Positions 14,577 through 23,680 of a stretch of DNA of 47,681 nt are shown one piece after another. Numbering within the stretch: the first letter of the stretch is position 1; each line of letters begins with the position of its first letter. The notes below the pieces were generated by a model. That model did not search any database and was not told where the DNA came from. It worked only from the letters and a program-made list of their open reading frames with translations. The DNA comes from DATHGT01 sp035317605 (GTDB taxonomy: Bacteria; Methylomirabilota; Methylomirabilia; Rokubacteriales; CSP1-6), in the NCBI GenBank assembly GCA_035317605.1, contig DATHGT010000350.1, positions 1 through 47,681 of the forward strand, read 5' to 3'. The position numbers and the translations under genes are program-made.

Positions 14577-15392
14577 TTACTCGATTTCGAGGTCGGTTTG
14601 GGCGAGCTCGAGGAGTTGGCCTTGGGACGAATTGACCACGACCACTCGATAGGTGCCGGCGGGGCGCGGGCTCACGGGCGCCGTCAGCTCCCAGGGGGTC
14701 ACCACCGCGGCGCACACCGCGCCCTGGGCCCCCCCAAAGGTGTCGATTCGAATCTCCGTCCCGGTGACGCGCAGCTGAGGGTTCTGGGGTCGGCAGCTGT
14801 CCGGCCACTGGCCCGAGAGCCTGATGGACAGGGTGTCGCCCGGCGTGGGAGCGGAGGGGCTGATCCCGATGGTGGCGGTCTTCAGGCCCGTTCCGAGGTC
14901 GGCGAAGGTCAGTGTCTGTACGGCGACGGCGATGAGGTCTCCCGGGTCGATGCGGCCGTCCTGAAGCGCGTTCGCCCCGGTGAGCGCCGCGAAGAAGCCG
15001 TAGTCTCCGCGGGACAACGGGCCCGAGAACGGAAACGAGAGGGAGGCGAGGATCGTCAGGTCGGAGCCCTCGAGGACCGGGAACCCGGTCAACAACCGTG
15101 GGAACGACCGGGGATCGCCGCTCAGCGACACGACCGCGCCGGCCAGTGGCGACAGGCTCGTGAGGAGCACCGTCGAGCCATCGGGCAATTGCGCGCCCAC
15201 GTAGACGTCGGAGAAGAAGCCCGGCCCCGCGTTGTCGAGTCCGACCGTGACCTCGACGTTCTCGCCCGGGTGGAACACCGTCTGGTTGGCCGTGATGGTC
15301 AGTTGAGCCGACGCGGGAGTGACGCTCACCGCGGCGCTGAGGGCGACACACAGGATCCAGAGTGGCCACGTCAGAAGTCGCATGGGGCGCAT
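14577..15392 (-). CDS. Secreted protein of unknown function, strand-rich
   Basis: 271 residues with a clear signal peptide (LWILCVALSAAVSVTPASAQ, cleavage after ASA). The mature part begins LTITANQTVFHPGENVEVTV and continues as alternating strands with AGPGFFSDVYVGAQLPDG, and a second module, TATIGISPSAPTPGDTLSIR, near residue 170, ending in an Ig-like strand. This resembles beta-sandwich domains of exported structural proteins; I do not recognise a named family. It is convergent with the HtrA-like gene, 4 bases apart. TACAAT 6 bases before its ATG suggests a leaderless transcript. Confidence 0.7.
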   Translation of the reverse strand: MRPMRLLTWPLWILCVALSAAVSVTPASAQLTITANQTVFHPGENVEVTVGLDNAGPGFFSDVYVGAQLPDGSTVLLTSLSPLAGAVVSLSGDPRSFPRLLTGFPVLEGSDLTILASLSFPFSGPLSRGDYGFFAALTGANALQDGRIDPGDLIAVAVQTLTFADLGTGLKTATIGISPSAPTPGDTLSIRLSGQWPDSCRPQNPQLRVTGTEIRIDTFGGAQGAVCAAVVTPWELTAPVSPRPAGTYRVVVVNSSQGQLLELAQTDLEIE

Positions 15393-15398
15393 GGGGCG

Positions 15399-15404
15399 AT
15401 TGTA
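15399..15404 (-). promoter_or_regulatory. -10-like TACAAT, 6 bases before the start of the 15392 gene
   Basis: TACAAT on the minus strand with a six-base spacer CGCCCC before the ATG at 15392. It is in the same short intergenic stretch as the plus-strand promoter at 15422-15451, so the two may overlap functionally. Confidence 0.45.
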
Positions 15405-15421
15405 GCGTCACGGGTTGCCGC

Positions 15422-15451
15422 TTGACGAGCGGCCCGGCGTCACCCTAGGCT
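15422..15451 (+). promoter_or_regulatory. Sigma-70-type promoter for the oligopeptide-binding gene
   Basis: TTGACG at 15422-15427, an 18-base spacer and TAGGCT at 15446-15451. The leader is short and contains AAGGAGGAG at about 15464-15472 before the ATG at 15478. Confidence 0.6.
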
Positions 15452-15477
15452 CTCGCCACTATCAAGGAGGAGTCCTC

Positions 15478-17403
15478 ATGCGGATCCACCGCTGGCTCGC
15501 CCCGACGCTCCTGATCATGGCCTTCATCGCCGCGCCGTTCGGCGACGCCGCGCTGGCGCAATCCAAGTACAAGGAGGCGCCCCTTCTGGCCGAGCAGGTC
15601 AAGGCGGGCAAGCTGCCGTCGGTGGACAAGCGGCTACCGTCCGAGCCGCTGGTCGTCCCCGTGGTCGAGCGCGCCGGGCAGTACGGGGGCGTGTGGCGGC
15701 GGGCGTTCCTCGGCCCGGCCGACGCCAACAACTACGTGCGGGTGGTGTACGACGCGCTGGTGAGGTTCTCGCCCGACGGCGGAAAGATCGAGCCCAAGAT
15801 CGCCGCGGGCTGGGAGTCGTCGAAGGACTTCAAGCAGTGGACGATCAAGCTACGCGCGGGCTCGAAGTGGTCGGACGGCGCGCCGTTCACGGCCGACGAC
15901 ATCGTGTTCTGGTACAAGGACGTGCTGCTGAACAAGGACCTGGTCCCGGCGCTGCCCTCGTGGATGAAGAACGCGGACGGCACCCCGGCGTTGGTCGAGA
16001 AGGTCAGCCCGACGGCGGCGCGCTGGACCTACAAGCAGCCCAACACGCTCGTGCTCACCGCGCTGGCCAACTCCGACGGCGGCGACCGGACGTACGCGGC
16101 CTTCCTGCCCGCGCACTATCTCAAGAAGTTCCACGCCGGCCACGCCAAGAAGGACGAGCTCGACAAGCTCGTGGCCGCGGCCGGCTTCAAGACGTGGACG
16201 GAGCTGTTCGCCGCCCGCAACGCGCCGCCCGAGAATCCCGAGCGGCCGACGATGGCGGCGTGGGCGCCGGCCACGCGGGTGAGCGACCAGGTCTTCACGC
16301 TGAAGAGAAACCCCTATTTCGTCGGCGTCGATCCCAGCGGGAACCAGCTGCCGTACCTGGATGAAGTTCGCTTCACGTTCTTCGCCGATATTCAAGCCCT
16401 GAACCTGGCCGCCATCGCCGGCGACTTCGACATGCAGGAGCGCCACATCCAGATGACCAACTATCCCGTCTTCAAGGAAAACGAGAAGACCGGGAAGTAC
16501 CGGGTCATCACCTGGCCCACCTTCGGCGGGGCCGACGCGGTGATCCAGCTCAACCAGACCTATAAGGCTGACCCGGACATCGGCAAGCTGATGGCGACCA
16601 AGGAGTTCCGGGTCGCCCTCTCACACGCCATCAACCGCGACCAGATCAAGGAGTCGGTTTTCCTCGGCCTCGGCGAGCCCCGGCAGGGCGTGCCCTCGCC
16701 CGGGCATCCCTACTATCCCGGCGACCAGGTCGCCCACAAGTACGTCGAGTACAAACCTGACGAGGCCAACAAGCTGCTCGACGGGCTCGGCCTCACCAAG
16801 CGTGACGGCGACGGCACGCGGATGACGGCCGGCGGCAAGCGCGTGGTGCTCGAGCTGTCGGTGGTCCCCGCCTTCGCCGCGTGGCCCGACGTGGCCCAGC
16901 TCGTGGCCAAGGACTGGGAGAAGGTCGGCGTGAAGACCGTGGTCCAGCTCCGCGAGCGCGCGCTGCACTTCCGCATGCGCGACAACAACGAGCTGATGAC
17001 CGAGATGTGGAACGAGGACACCACGGGCTTCCCGTTCACCGGCAACGCCAAGTTCGACCCGCGCAACTCGCCGATCCTCACGCTGGGCCCGCTCTACGGG
17101 CGCTGGGCGCAGACCCAGGGCAAGGAAGGCGTGGAGCCACCGCCGTCGATCAAGCGCATCATGGAGATCGTCGACCAGGCCAAGACGGTGGGGACCGAGC
17201 AGCAGGCGAAGCTCGCCCAGGAGCTGTTCAAGATCTGGGTCGACAACCTCTGGGAGATCGGCACCATCGGCCGGACCCCGATGGTGCAGGGCGTGGTGGT
17301 GGTCAACTCGAAGTTCCGCAACGTGCCGACCACGCTCGGCAACGACTGGCCCCTGCGCAGCCCCGGCAACGCGCGCCCGGAGCAATTCTTCTTCGCGCGC
17401 TAG
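15478..17403 (+). CDS. Dipeptide/nickel-type ABC transporter substrate-binding protein (SBP family 5)
   Basis: 641 residues. A signal peptide (LLIMAFIAAPFGDAALAQ) is followed by the family-5 binding fold: GQYGGVWRRAFLGPADANNY near residue 63, IAAGWESSKDFKQWTIKLRA near 107, WSDGAPFTADDIVFWYKDVL near 130 and FRVALSHAINRDQIKESVFL near 378. This type binds peptides, nickel complexes or other oligomers in the periplasm. The start follows a strong SD, AAGGAGG. The matching permeases begin at 20081, beyond two minus-strand genes, so the importer genes are not contiguous; they share orientation and family type, which supports a common transporter. Confidence 0.9.
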   Translation: MRIHRWLAPTLLIMAFIAAPFGDAALAQSKYKEAPLLAEQVKAGKLPSVDKRLPSEPLVVPVVERAGQYGGVWRRAFLGPADANNYVRVVYDALVRFSPDGGKIEPKIAAGWESSKDFKQWTIKLRAGSKWSDGAPFTADDIVFWYKDVLLNKDLVPALPSWMKNADGTPALVEKVSPTAARWTYKQPNTLVLTALANSDGGDRTYAAFLPAHYLKKFHAGHAKKDELDKLVAAAGFKTWTELFAARNAPPENPERPTMAAWAPATRVSDQVFTLKRNPYFVGVDPSGNQLPYLDEVRFTFFADIQALNLAAIAGDFDMQERHIQMTNYPVFKENEKTGKYRVITWPTFGGADAVIQLNQTYKADPDIGKLMATKEFRVALSHAINRDQIKESVFLGLGEPRQGVPSPGHPYYPGDQVAHKYVEYKPDEANKLLDGLGLTKRDGDGTRMTAGGKRVVLELSVVPAFAAWPDVAQLVAKDWEKVGVKTVVQLRERALHFRMRDNNELMTEMWNEDTTGFPFTGNAKFDPRNSPILTLGPLYGRWAQTQGKEGVEPPPSIKRIMEIVDQAKTVGTEQQAKLAQELFKIWVDNLWEIGTIGRTPMVQGVVVVNSKFRNVPTTLGNDWPLRSPGNARPEQFFFAR

Positions 17404-17431
17404 CCCGGAGGGACTGAGCGTCGCGCGCCGG

Positions 17432-18712
17432 TCAGGCCTGACCGCCTGACCGGCGGCCGTAGAGATAGAAGAAGATATCCGACTTGAAGTCCAGGTAGCC
17501 CCTCCAGAACAGGTGCCCGAAATCCGGATATCGCACGAGGAGGGCGAACCGTTCCGGAGGCACGGGATACTCGCTCGCGAGGAGCGACGACTCGTTGCCG
17601 CCAAAGAGGTTTCGCATCCATTCGTGATTGATGTGGAAGAAGTAACGGGTGGACCCACAGATGACGTTCACGTATCGGACGGCCGATGCTCTCGTCATCT
17701 CACCCAGACTGTTCTTGTTGACGAAGAGATCCACCGAGTCGGCCCCCAGCCGTTCGATCTCCCACGACGGCATGAAGACGAGCTCGTGGTCGACGTGCAC
17801 GTCCGGGGTGTACGGCGCCTCTCCGTACAGCAACGCCCGGCGCTCGGGAAATGACCGGATGAGGTAGTACGCGGCCACGGAGAGCACCTCGGGAAGATCG
17901 AAATCGACGTAGGTGAACGCGGAAAGATCTCGCAGGAAGAAGTAGGCCAGCTTGCCGTAGCCCGCGCCGAGTTCCGCGATGGTAGGCCGCGTCTGCCCAT
18001 CCACGATTCCCGTCAAGAGCGAACCATAGATCTCGTTGTCGAACGAGCCCGGCCCGACGAACACGCCATCGATGAACGCGCCGCTCTGGTTCCCGAACGT
18101 CGGATAGCTGAGTCGCGAGAGAGACGTCTGGCCCCCGTGGAACCACTGCCACATGGAAAGCTGACGGCCGAAGACGACCTCCTGAAGGTATCGTCGCTTG
18201 AGCGGCGAGCGAGCGTACTCCTGGATGAGCGTGCTCGATTCGATGGCCAGATAGTCTTTCCAGGCGCCGAAATTCGCGAGGAAGAAGTGAAAGCCCGCGA
18301 GGTCGTCCGCCCGAGCCGCATCCGCGAGCGGGGCATAGGCCCGGTCCAAGATGCCCTGCCAGAGCGATGAGGGACGGTACTCCGCAGCGACCCGCGGCTG
18401 ATCGTTCTTCATCCTCCGATACGCTCGGAGCACTCTCTCGACGAGCCCCGATTCTTCCGGATCGGGAGCGCGATAGTCGGGGCAGTGAATGACGACAGGG
18501 CGGCGACGGGAGGGCAACACGGTGTACCGAGCGCCGGACAGGTACGGCCAAATCTTCGCCTTGACGGCGGCGCCAAGATGACCGGCCCGATGGGCCGCTC
18601 GCGCTTTGCGAAACAAGTCATTCACGCTAGGAGTCCCCCACACAACAAGCGAAGATGAGATGAACTTTCGACGGCGCCGAGAGAACAGGCCAGCGAAGGA
18701 CCATATTGGCAT
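17432..18712 (-). CDS. Putative sugar O-methyltransferase
   Basis: 426 residues from the first ATG. An alternative GTG at 18625 (397 residues) starts nearer the recognisable sequence, VNDLFRKARAAHRAG, and the first 29 residues show no domain. The SAM-binding motif I is TIAELGAGYGKLAYFFL; ahead of it lies a long helical N-terminal region (SSTLIQEYARSPLKRRYLQ), as in the putative sugar O-methyltransferase family found in polysaccharide loci. After it come YVDFDLPEVL and VDLFVNKNSLGEM. It is a cytoplasmic SAM-dependent enzyme. It has no glycan genes near it and is inserted in opposite orientation within an importer locus; base composition looks lower in GC than the neighbours. Confidence 0.75.
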   Translation of the reverse strand: MPIWSFAGLFSRRRRKFISSSLVVWGTPSVNDLFRKARAAHRAGHLGAAVKAKIWPYLSGARYTVLPSRRRPVVIHCPDYRAPDPEESGLVERVLRAYRRMKNDQPRVAAEYRPSSLWQGILDRAYAPLADAARADDLAGFHFFLANFGAWKDYLAIESSTLIQEYARSPLKRRYLQEVVFGRQLSMWQWFHGGQTSLSRLSYPTFGNQSGAFIDGVFVGPGSFDNEIYGSLLTGIVDGQTRPTIAELGAGYGKLAYFFLRDLSAFTYVDFDLPEVLSVAAYYLIRSFPERRALLYGEAPYTPDVHVDHELVFMPSWEIERLGADSVDLFVNKNSLGEMTRASAVRYVNVICGSTRYFFHINHEWMRNLFGGNESSLLASEYPVPPERFALLVRYPDFGHLFWRGYLDFKSDIFFYLYGRRSGGQA

Positions 18713-18814
18713 AGACGTCCGCGAGAGGGAAAGCCGGATCTGCAGGTGAAAACCGTTCGCCGAGACGGGCGCCTCAGCGTGCCGAGCGAATACGGCCCGA
18801 TACTCGCTGTTCCT

Positions 18815-19912
18815 CTATGGCACGGTCAGCGGGAGCACGTCGAACGCGCCGTTGAGGCAGAGCGGCGGGAACGTGACGTCGAGGTGGCCGTTGACGGTGG
18901 CGTCGCAGGCACGACCACGGTGTAGTTGCCTGCCGGCAGGCTGCCGCTGAACAGCGTGTGCGTGCCGTTGGTCGTCAGCGGTCCCCCGGTCACGAACGGC
19001 GTGATCAGCGACAGCGGGTCCGGCAGCGGGTGCGTCGCGCCGCCGCTGTAGTACGAGAGCGGGATGCCCAGCGGCGGAGCGCTGACGATCACGAACATCT
19101 CCCGCCCGCTGCAGCCCGACGCCGAGTAGTTGATGGTCAGCGGATTGGTCGCGATCGCCGCCGTCCCGCTTCCCGCCCCCGACACCCCCGCCGCACTGGT
19201 GACGGTCAGGTCCAGCGACAACTCGTCGTTCGCCGTATCCACGACGACCGCAAGGGGGAACGTCAACTGAGTGGCCGCTCCGGATATGGTCCGGACGGGG
19301 GCGGTGGGGCCGCTCGCCGTGCGCGGGTAGACCGTGATGAAGTTGTTCTTGTTGTTCGGCACCACCAGCTCGTTGTTCACCGTGTCCACGACGACGGCTT
19401 CGGCGCCACTCAATCCTGTGACGACCCCGGCCAACGTCCGGACCGGGGACGTGTTGCCGCTCGCCGTGCGCGGATAGACCGTGATGGATTCGTTCCCGGC
19501 GTTCGGCACCACCAGACTCGTCGTTCACCGCGTCCACGACCACACCGACCGGGGTACTCAATCCCGTGGTGGCCCCGAATAGCGTCCGGATGGGGGCGGT
19601 GGGGCCGCTCGCCGTGCGAGAGTAGACCGTGACGCAGTGGCTGCTGTTGTTCGTCACCACCAGCTCGTTGTTCACCGTGTCCACGCCGAGGCCCTGGGGG
19701 CCGCTCAACGCCGTGGCCGCCCCGATCAACCTCCGGATGGGGGCGATGTTGCCGCTGGCCGTGCGGCCGTAGACGGTGACGGAGTTGTGGCCGGAGTCGG
19801 CGACGAACAGCTCGTCCTGCGCCCAGGCCGCCCTCGGGCGGACGCCGTCATCGAGGAGCGCGGCGAAGCCGAGCGCGAAGGTCAGGACGAGGGCGAAGCG
19901 CGTCAGGAACAT
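18815..19912 (-). pseudogene. Secreted beta-propeller-repeat protein broken by two frameshifts
   Basis: From ATG 19912 the frame gives a signal peptide (FALVLTFALGFAALL, then AAWAQ), followed by repeats of about 43 residues with the core ITVYPRTASGNTSPVRTLAG and VVDTVNNELVV, a six- or seven-bladed-like secreted repeat fold. An extra base at about 19516 (plus strand ACCAGACTCG where the other copies read ACCAGCTCG) moves the reading to another frame, which continues the repeats until about 18910, where a second shift returns to the first frame for the conserved end CDATVNGHLDVTFPPLCLNG. If read across both shifts the product would be about 365 residues. The middle third is therefore not read correctly as sequenced. 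Confidence 0.75.
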
Positions 19913-20068
19913 GGGCGGCCTCTCTCTGAAGGTGTCATGCGTGAGCGACTGCCCCAGGATGCGTTCGAGTCCCGCGGGTCGGTGAAGATCACCCGCAACG
20001 TCTAGAGGAGCCCGGCCGGCGTTGTCGAGAGCGGCGCGTCGAGCGTGCGCGTCGCGCGAAGACGGCCC

Positions 20069-20074
20069 TATACT
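20069..20074 (+). promoter_or_regulatory. -10-like TATACT, 6 bases before the GTG of the permease
   Basis: TATACT with spacer CGCGGC lies directly before GTG 20081, another short-leader or leaderless arrangement. No convincing -35 is seen. Confidence 0.5.
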
Positions 20075-20080
20075 CGCGGC

Positions 20081-21070
20081 GTGACCCGGTTCATCCTCAA
20101 GCGGCTGCTGCTGCTGCCCTTGCTCCTGATCGTCTTTTCCGTCACCGTGTTTGCGATCATCCAGGCGCCGCCGGGCGATTTCCTGACGACGTACGTGGCG
20201 ACACTGGCCTCGTCGGGGAGCTCGATCACCGCCGAGCAGGTCGCGGCCCTGCGCACCGAATACGGCCTCGATCAGCCGATCTGGGTCCAGTACCTCAAGT
20301 GGATGCAGAACCTCTCGCGGGGCCACCTCGGGCTCTCGCTCGAGTACCAGCGGCCGAACGCCGAGCTGATCGGCGAGCGCCTCGCCCTCACGGTCGCGCT
20401 CGCGCTGTTCGCATTCGTGTTCACCTGGGCCGTGGCGCTTCCCGCCGGGATCTACTCGGCGACGCATCCGCGCTCGGCCCTCGACTACGTGTTGACCGTC
20501 CTCAACTACGTCGGCGTGGCCACCCCGAACTTCATGCTGGCCCTCGTGCTCATGTGGGGCGCGTTCGCCTACTTCGGGGTCTCGGTCACCGGGCTCTTCT
20601 CGCCGGAGTTCGTGGAGGCGCCGTGGAGCGGGCGGCGCGTGCTCGACCTGCTCGCACACATGTGGCTGCCCGCTGTCGTGCTCGGCGTGGCCGGCACCGC
20701 GCGGCTCACCCGGGTGATGCGGGCCAACCTGCTCGACGAGCTGCACAAGCCCTACGTGACCACCGCGCGGGCCAAGGGACTCTCGGAGTGGCGGCTGGTG
20801 TGGCGCTATCCCGTGCGTCTGGCCCTGAACCCATTGGTCAGCACGATCGGCTGGTACCTGCCGATGCTCTTCGCGGGCAGCCTCATCGTGGCCACCGTGA
20901 TGAACCTGCCCAACATCGGCCCGCTGCTGCTGCGCGCGCTGATCAACCAGGACATGTACCTGGCCGGCGCGATCCTGCTGATCTACTGCGTGCTCACCGT
21001 GGTCGGCACGCTGATCTCGGACGTCCTGCTCGCCTGGCTCGACCCGCGCATCCGCGTCGAAGATGCCTGA
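20081..21070 (+). CDS. Oligopeptide ABC transporter permease, DppB type
   Basis: 329 residues, six membrane helices. The first is LLLLPLLLIVFSVTVFAIIQ; the ligand APPGDFL follows in the loop typical of DppB; the EAA loop is near residue 220 (YVTTARAKGLSEWRLVWRYP), contacting the ATPase. It forms half of the membrane channel of the family-5 importer. GTG 20081 is chosen from the start of the conserved helix and the TATACT box; a longer frame from 20045 is basic and unconserved. Its stop overlaps the next gene's ATG by 8 bases. Confidence 0.9.
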   Translation: MTRFILKRLLLLPLLLIVFSVTVFAIIQAPPGDFLTTYVATLASSGSSITAEQVAALRTEYGLDQPIWVQYLKWMQNLSRGHLGLSLEYQRPNAELIGERLALTVALALFAFVFTWAVALPAGIYSATHPRSALDYVLTVLNYVGVATPNFMLALVLMWGAFAYFGVSVTGLFSPEFVEAPWSGRRVLDLLAHMWLPAVVLGVAGTARLTRVMRANLLDELHKPYVTTARAKGLSEWRLVWRYPVRLALNPLVSTIGWYLPMLFAGSLIVATVMNLPNIGPLLLRALINQDMYLAGAILLIYCVLTVVGTLISDVLLAWLDPRIRVEDA

Positions 21071-22193
21071 CGCCCTGACCGACGAGCGCTCCGGCGTGAC
21101 GAGCGCCGAGGAGCGAATCTCGCTCGCCTCCAACTGGAAGCTCGTGTGGTGGCGATTCCGCAAGCATCGGTTGGCCATGGCCAGCGCGCTGGCCTTGCTC
21201 GGCTTCTACGCGATCGTGCTGTGCCCGGACTTCTTCAGCACGCAGGACCCGGAAGCGACGGACGCGCGGCTTGCGTTCATCCCCGTGCAGCGCGTGAGGC
21301 TCTTCGACGGTTGGACGCCGCGGCCGTGGGTGCCGGGCATCGTCGGCAAGCGCAATCCCACCACGCTGCGCATGGAGTGGCGGCTGGATGAGTCGCGCCG
21401 GGTGCCCGTGCGCTTGTTCGTGACGGGCTATTCCTATCGCGTGCTCGGCGTGATCCCCACGCGCCTGCACCTCATGGGGGCGGCGCCGGGCGCCGGGGGC
21501 AGCCTGCACCTGCTCGGGACCGATCGCCTCGGCCGCGACCAGTGGTCGCGCCTGGCCCACGCCACCCAGACCTCGATGACGATCGGCCTCACCGCGGTCA
21601 CGCTGTCGGTCGTGCTGGGCGTGATACTCGGCGGCATCTCCGGCTACGCGGGCGGGCTGGCCGACACGATCATCCAGCGCGTGATCGACCTGCTCCAGTC
21701 GCTGCCCACGATCCCGATCTGGCTCGCGCTGACCGCCGCGCTCCCCCGCGACTGGTCGCCGCTGCGGGTGTTCTTCGCGATCACCGTGATCCTCTCGCTG
21801 GTCGAATGGACGCGGCTCGGGCGCGAGGTGCGCGGGCGTTTCCTCGCGCTGCGCGAGGAGGACTACGTGCTGGCCGCCGAGCTGGCCGGGGCGAGCCGCG
21901 CCCGGATCATCGTCCGTCACATGGTGCCGAACTTCCTGAGCCACATCATCGCCACCAGCACGCTGGCCATCCCGGTGCTGATCATCAACGAGACCGCGCT
22001 CTCGTTTCTCGGCCTCGGCATCCGGCCGCCGGCGATCTCCTGGGGCGTGCTGCTCCAGGAGGCGCAGAACATCCAGACGCTGGCCCTGGCGCCGTGGCTG
22101 CTCGTCCCCGGTCTGGTCGTGATCCTCGCCGTGCTCGCCTTCAACCTGGTCGGCGACGGGCTGCGCGACGCCGCCGATCCCTACGGGTCGTGA
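21063..22193 (+). CDS. Oligopeptide ABC transporter permease, DppC type
   Basis: 376 residues. Compared with DppC of the usual 300 residues it has a longer N-terminal periplasmic insert after the first helix (MASALALLGFYAIVLCPDFF), with LAFIPVQRVRLFDGW and a region ending HLLGTDRLGRDQWSR, the last being the canonical DppC motif. The EAA loop reads YVLAAELAGASRARIIVRHM near residue 270 and the tail ends DGLRDAADPYGS as in the family. It overlaps the upstream permease by 8 bases and shares its final A with the ATPase start (TGATG). Confidence 0.9.
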   Translation: MPDALTDERSGVTSAEERISLASNWKLVWWRFRKHRLAMASALALLGFYAIVLCPDFFSTQDPEATDARLAFIPVQRVRLFDGWTPRPWVPGIVGKRNPTTLRMEWRLDESRRVPVRLFVTGYSYRVLGVIPTRLHLMGAAPGAGGSLHLLGTDRLGRDQWSRLAHATQTSMTIGLTAVTLSVVLGVILGGISGYAGGLADTIIQRVIDLLQSLPTIPIWLALTAALPRDWSPLRVFFAITVILSLVEWTRLGREVRGRFLALREEDYVLAAELAGASRARIIVRHMVPNFLSHIIATSTLAIPVLIINETALSFLGLGIRPPAISWGVLLQEAQNIQTLALAPWLLVPGLVVILAVLAFNLVGDGLRDAADPYGS

Positions 22194-23224
22194 TGGAGCC
22201 GGTCCTCGCGGTCCGCGATCTGCGCGTGCACTTCGTCCTCGACGAGGGGCTGGTGCGCGCGGTGGACGGCGTGTCGTTCGACGTGGCGCCCGGCGAGGTG
22301 GTGGGGATCGTGGGCGAGAGCGGCTGCGGCAAGAGCGTGACCATGCGGGCCGTGCTCCAGATCGTCGAGCCTCCCGGCCGGATCGTCGGCGGCGCGATGC
22401 TGTTCAATGGTGAAGCTGGCCGCGTCGTCGATCTCGCGCGGCTCGATCCCCGCGGCGCGACCATGCGAGCGATCCGCGGGGCCGAGATCGCCCTGATCCC
22501 CCAGGAGCCGATGGCCGCGTTCAGTCCCGTGCACACGGTCGGCGATCAGGTGATCGAGGCGCTGCGCCTGCACCGGCGCAAGTGGCGGCCGGACGGCTCG
22601 ACGCTGACGAAAGCCGACGCGCGGCAGATGACGGTGGAGCTGTTCCACGACGTCGGCATCTCGATGCCGGCCGAGCGAGTGGACGCCTACGCGTGGCAGC
22701 TCTCGGGCGGCCTCCGCCAGCGCGCGATGATCGCGATGGCCCTGTCGTGCCGGCCGCGCCTGCTCATCGCCGACGAGCCGACCACCGCGCTCGACGTCAC
22801 CACCCAGGCCCAGATCCTGAACCTCCTGCGCGATGTCCAGCGTCGTCGCGGGACGGCCATCGTGTTCATCACCCACGACCTCGGCGTGATCGCGCAGATC
22901 GCCCACCACGTGGTCGTGATGTACCTCGGGCGCGTGATGGAGCGGGGTCCGGTGGACGAGATCTTCCACGCGCCCAAGCATCCGTACACGCGCGCGCTGC
23001 TGTCGTCGATCCCGAGCCTGCTGGCGACGCCACAATCGGCGCTGCCGACCATCGCGGGCTCGATCCCCCATCCGCTCGGGCGGCCGCCGGGCTGCGCGTT
23101 CCACCCGCGCTGCCCCGACAAAATGACGGGACTCTGCGACAGCGCGGCGCCGGCGCTCCGGCCGATCGCCGGCGCGGGGGAGGCCGCGTGCTTCCTCTAC
23201 CACCGCGACGAGGAAGCGTCGTGA
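22193..23224 (+). CDS. Oligopeptide ABC transporter ATP-binding protein, DppD type
   Basis: 343 residues. Walker A GESGCGKS at 41-48, Q-loop IPQEPMAAFSPVHT near 101, signature WQLSGGLRQRAMIAMAL near 166, Walker B LLIADEPTTALD and the switch His in ITHDLG. A C-terminal oligopeptide-importer domain contains GRPPGCAFHPRC, with the cysteines that bind an iron-sulfur cluster or zinc in DppD. The gene ends in GTGA, overlapping the GTG start of the TctB gene, so the two are translationally coupled. Confidence 0.92.
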   Translation: MEPVLAVRDLRVHFVLDEGLVRAVDGVSFDVAPGEVVGIVGESGCGKSVTMRAVLQIVEPPGRIVGGAMLFNGEAGRVVDLARLDPRGATMRAIRGAEIALIPQEPMAAFSPVHTVGDQVIEALRLHRRKWRPDGSTLTKADARQMTVELFHDVGISMPAERVDAYAWQLSGGLRQRAMIAMALSCRPRLLIADEPTTALDVTTQAQILNLLRDVQRRRGTAIVFITHDLGVIAQIAHHVVVMYLGRVMERGPVDEIFHAPKHPYTRALLSSIPSLLATPQSALPTIAGSIPHPLGRPPGCAFHPRCPDKMTGLCDSAAPALRPIAGAGEAACFLYHRDEEAS

Positions 23225-23679
23225 ACGAGCGACGGGTCGCCGGCGCGGTGCTGGTGATGCTCGGCGTGGTCGCCCTCATCGAGGCCCGCCGCCTCAGGGC
23301 GCTTCGCGAGGAGATGGTGGCGGGAGCGGTGGTCGGCGACGATACCTTCCCCTGGATCATCGGGGGCTCGTTGCTGCTGCTCGGCCTCTACGTGCTCTTC
23401 GTCGCCCGGTGGCCCGAGGCGCGCGTGTCCTTCCCCGCCCGTCCCGCGCGCCGTCAGCTCCTCGCCACCGCGGGCGCTCTCGCCGCGTACTACGTGATCA
23501 CGCCCTATCTGGGCTACACCGTCAGCACGCTCGTGGTCTCGTCCGGGCTCTATCGCGCCATGGGCGGCTATCGCTGGCCCGTGGCCGTCTTCATCGCCGG
23601 CCTGACGACGGGCGCGCTCTACCTGATGTTCCGGGTGTGGCTGCTCGAGCCCTTGCCGACCGGCTGGATCGGGATGTGA
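23221..23679 (+). CDS. tctB: Tripartite tricarboxylate transporter small membrane subunit TctB
   Basis: 152 residues with four membrane helices: VAGAVLVMLGVVALIEARRL, WIIGGSLLLLGLYVLFVA, a central pair around YYVITPYLGYTVSTLVVSS and the last near LTTGALYLMFRVWLL, the size and topology of TctB. It pairs with TctA in the inner membrane. The GTG at 23221 overlaps the upstream ATPase stop, making this the first gene of the inserted tct block. The usual order is C-B-A; here it is B-A-C. Confidence 0.85.
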   Translation: MNERRVAGAVLVMLGVVALIEARRLRALREEMVAGAVVGDDTFPWIIGGSLLLLGLYVLFVARWPEARVSFPARPARRQLLATAGALAAYYVITPYLGYTVSTLVVSSGLYRAMGGYRWPVAVFIAGLTTGALYLMFRVWLLEPLPTGWIGM

Positions 23680-23680
23680 C

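Noticed and set aside
18626..18712. N-terminal extension of the methyltransferase beyond GTG 18625
   Set aside because: Kept in the coordinates as a possibility, but the 29 residues look non-conserved and a start at GTG 18625 is about as likely.
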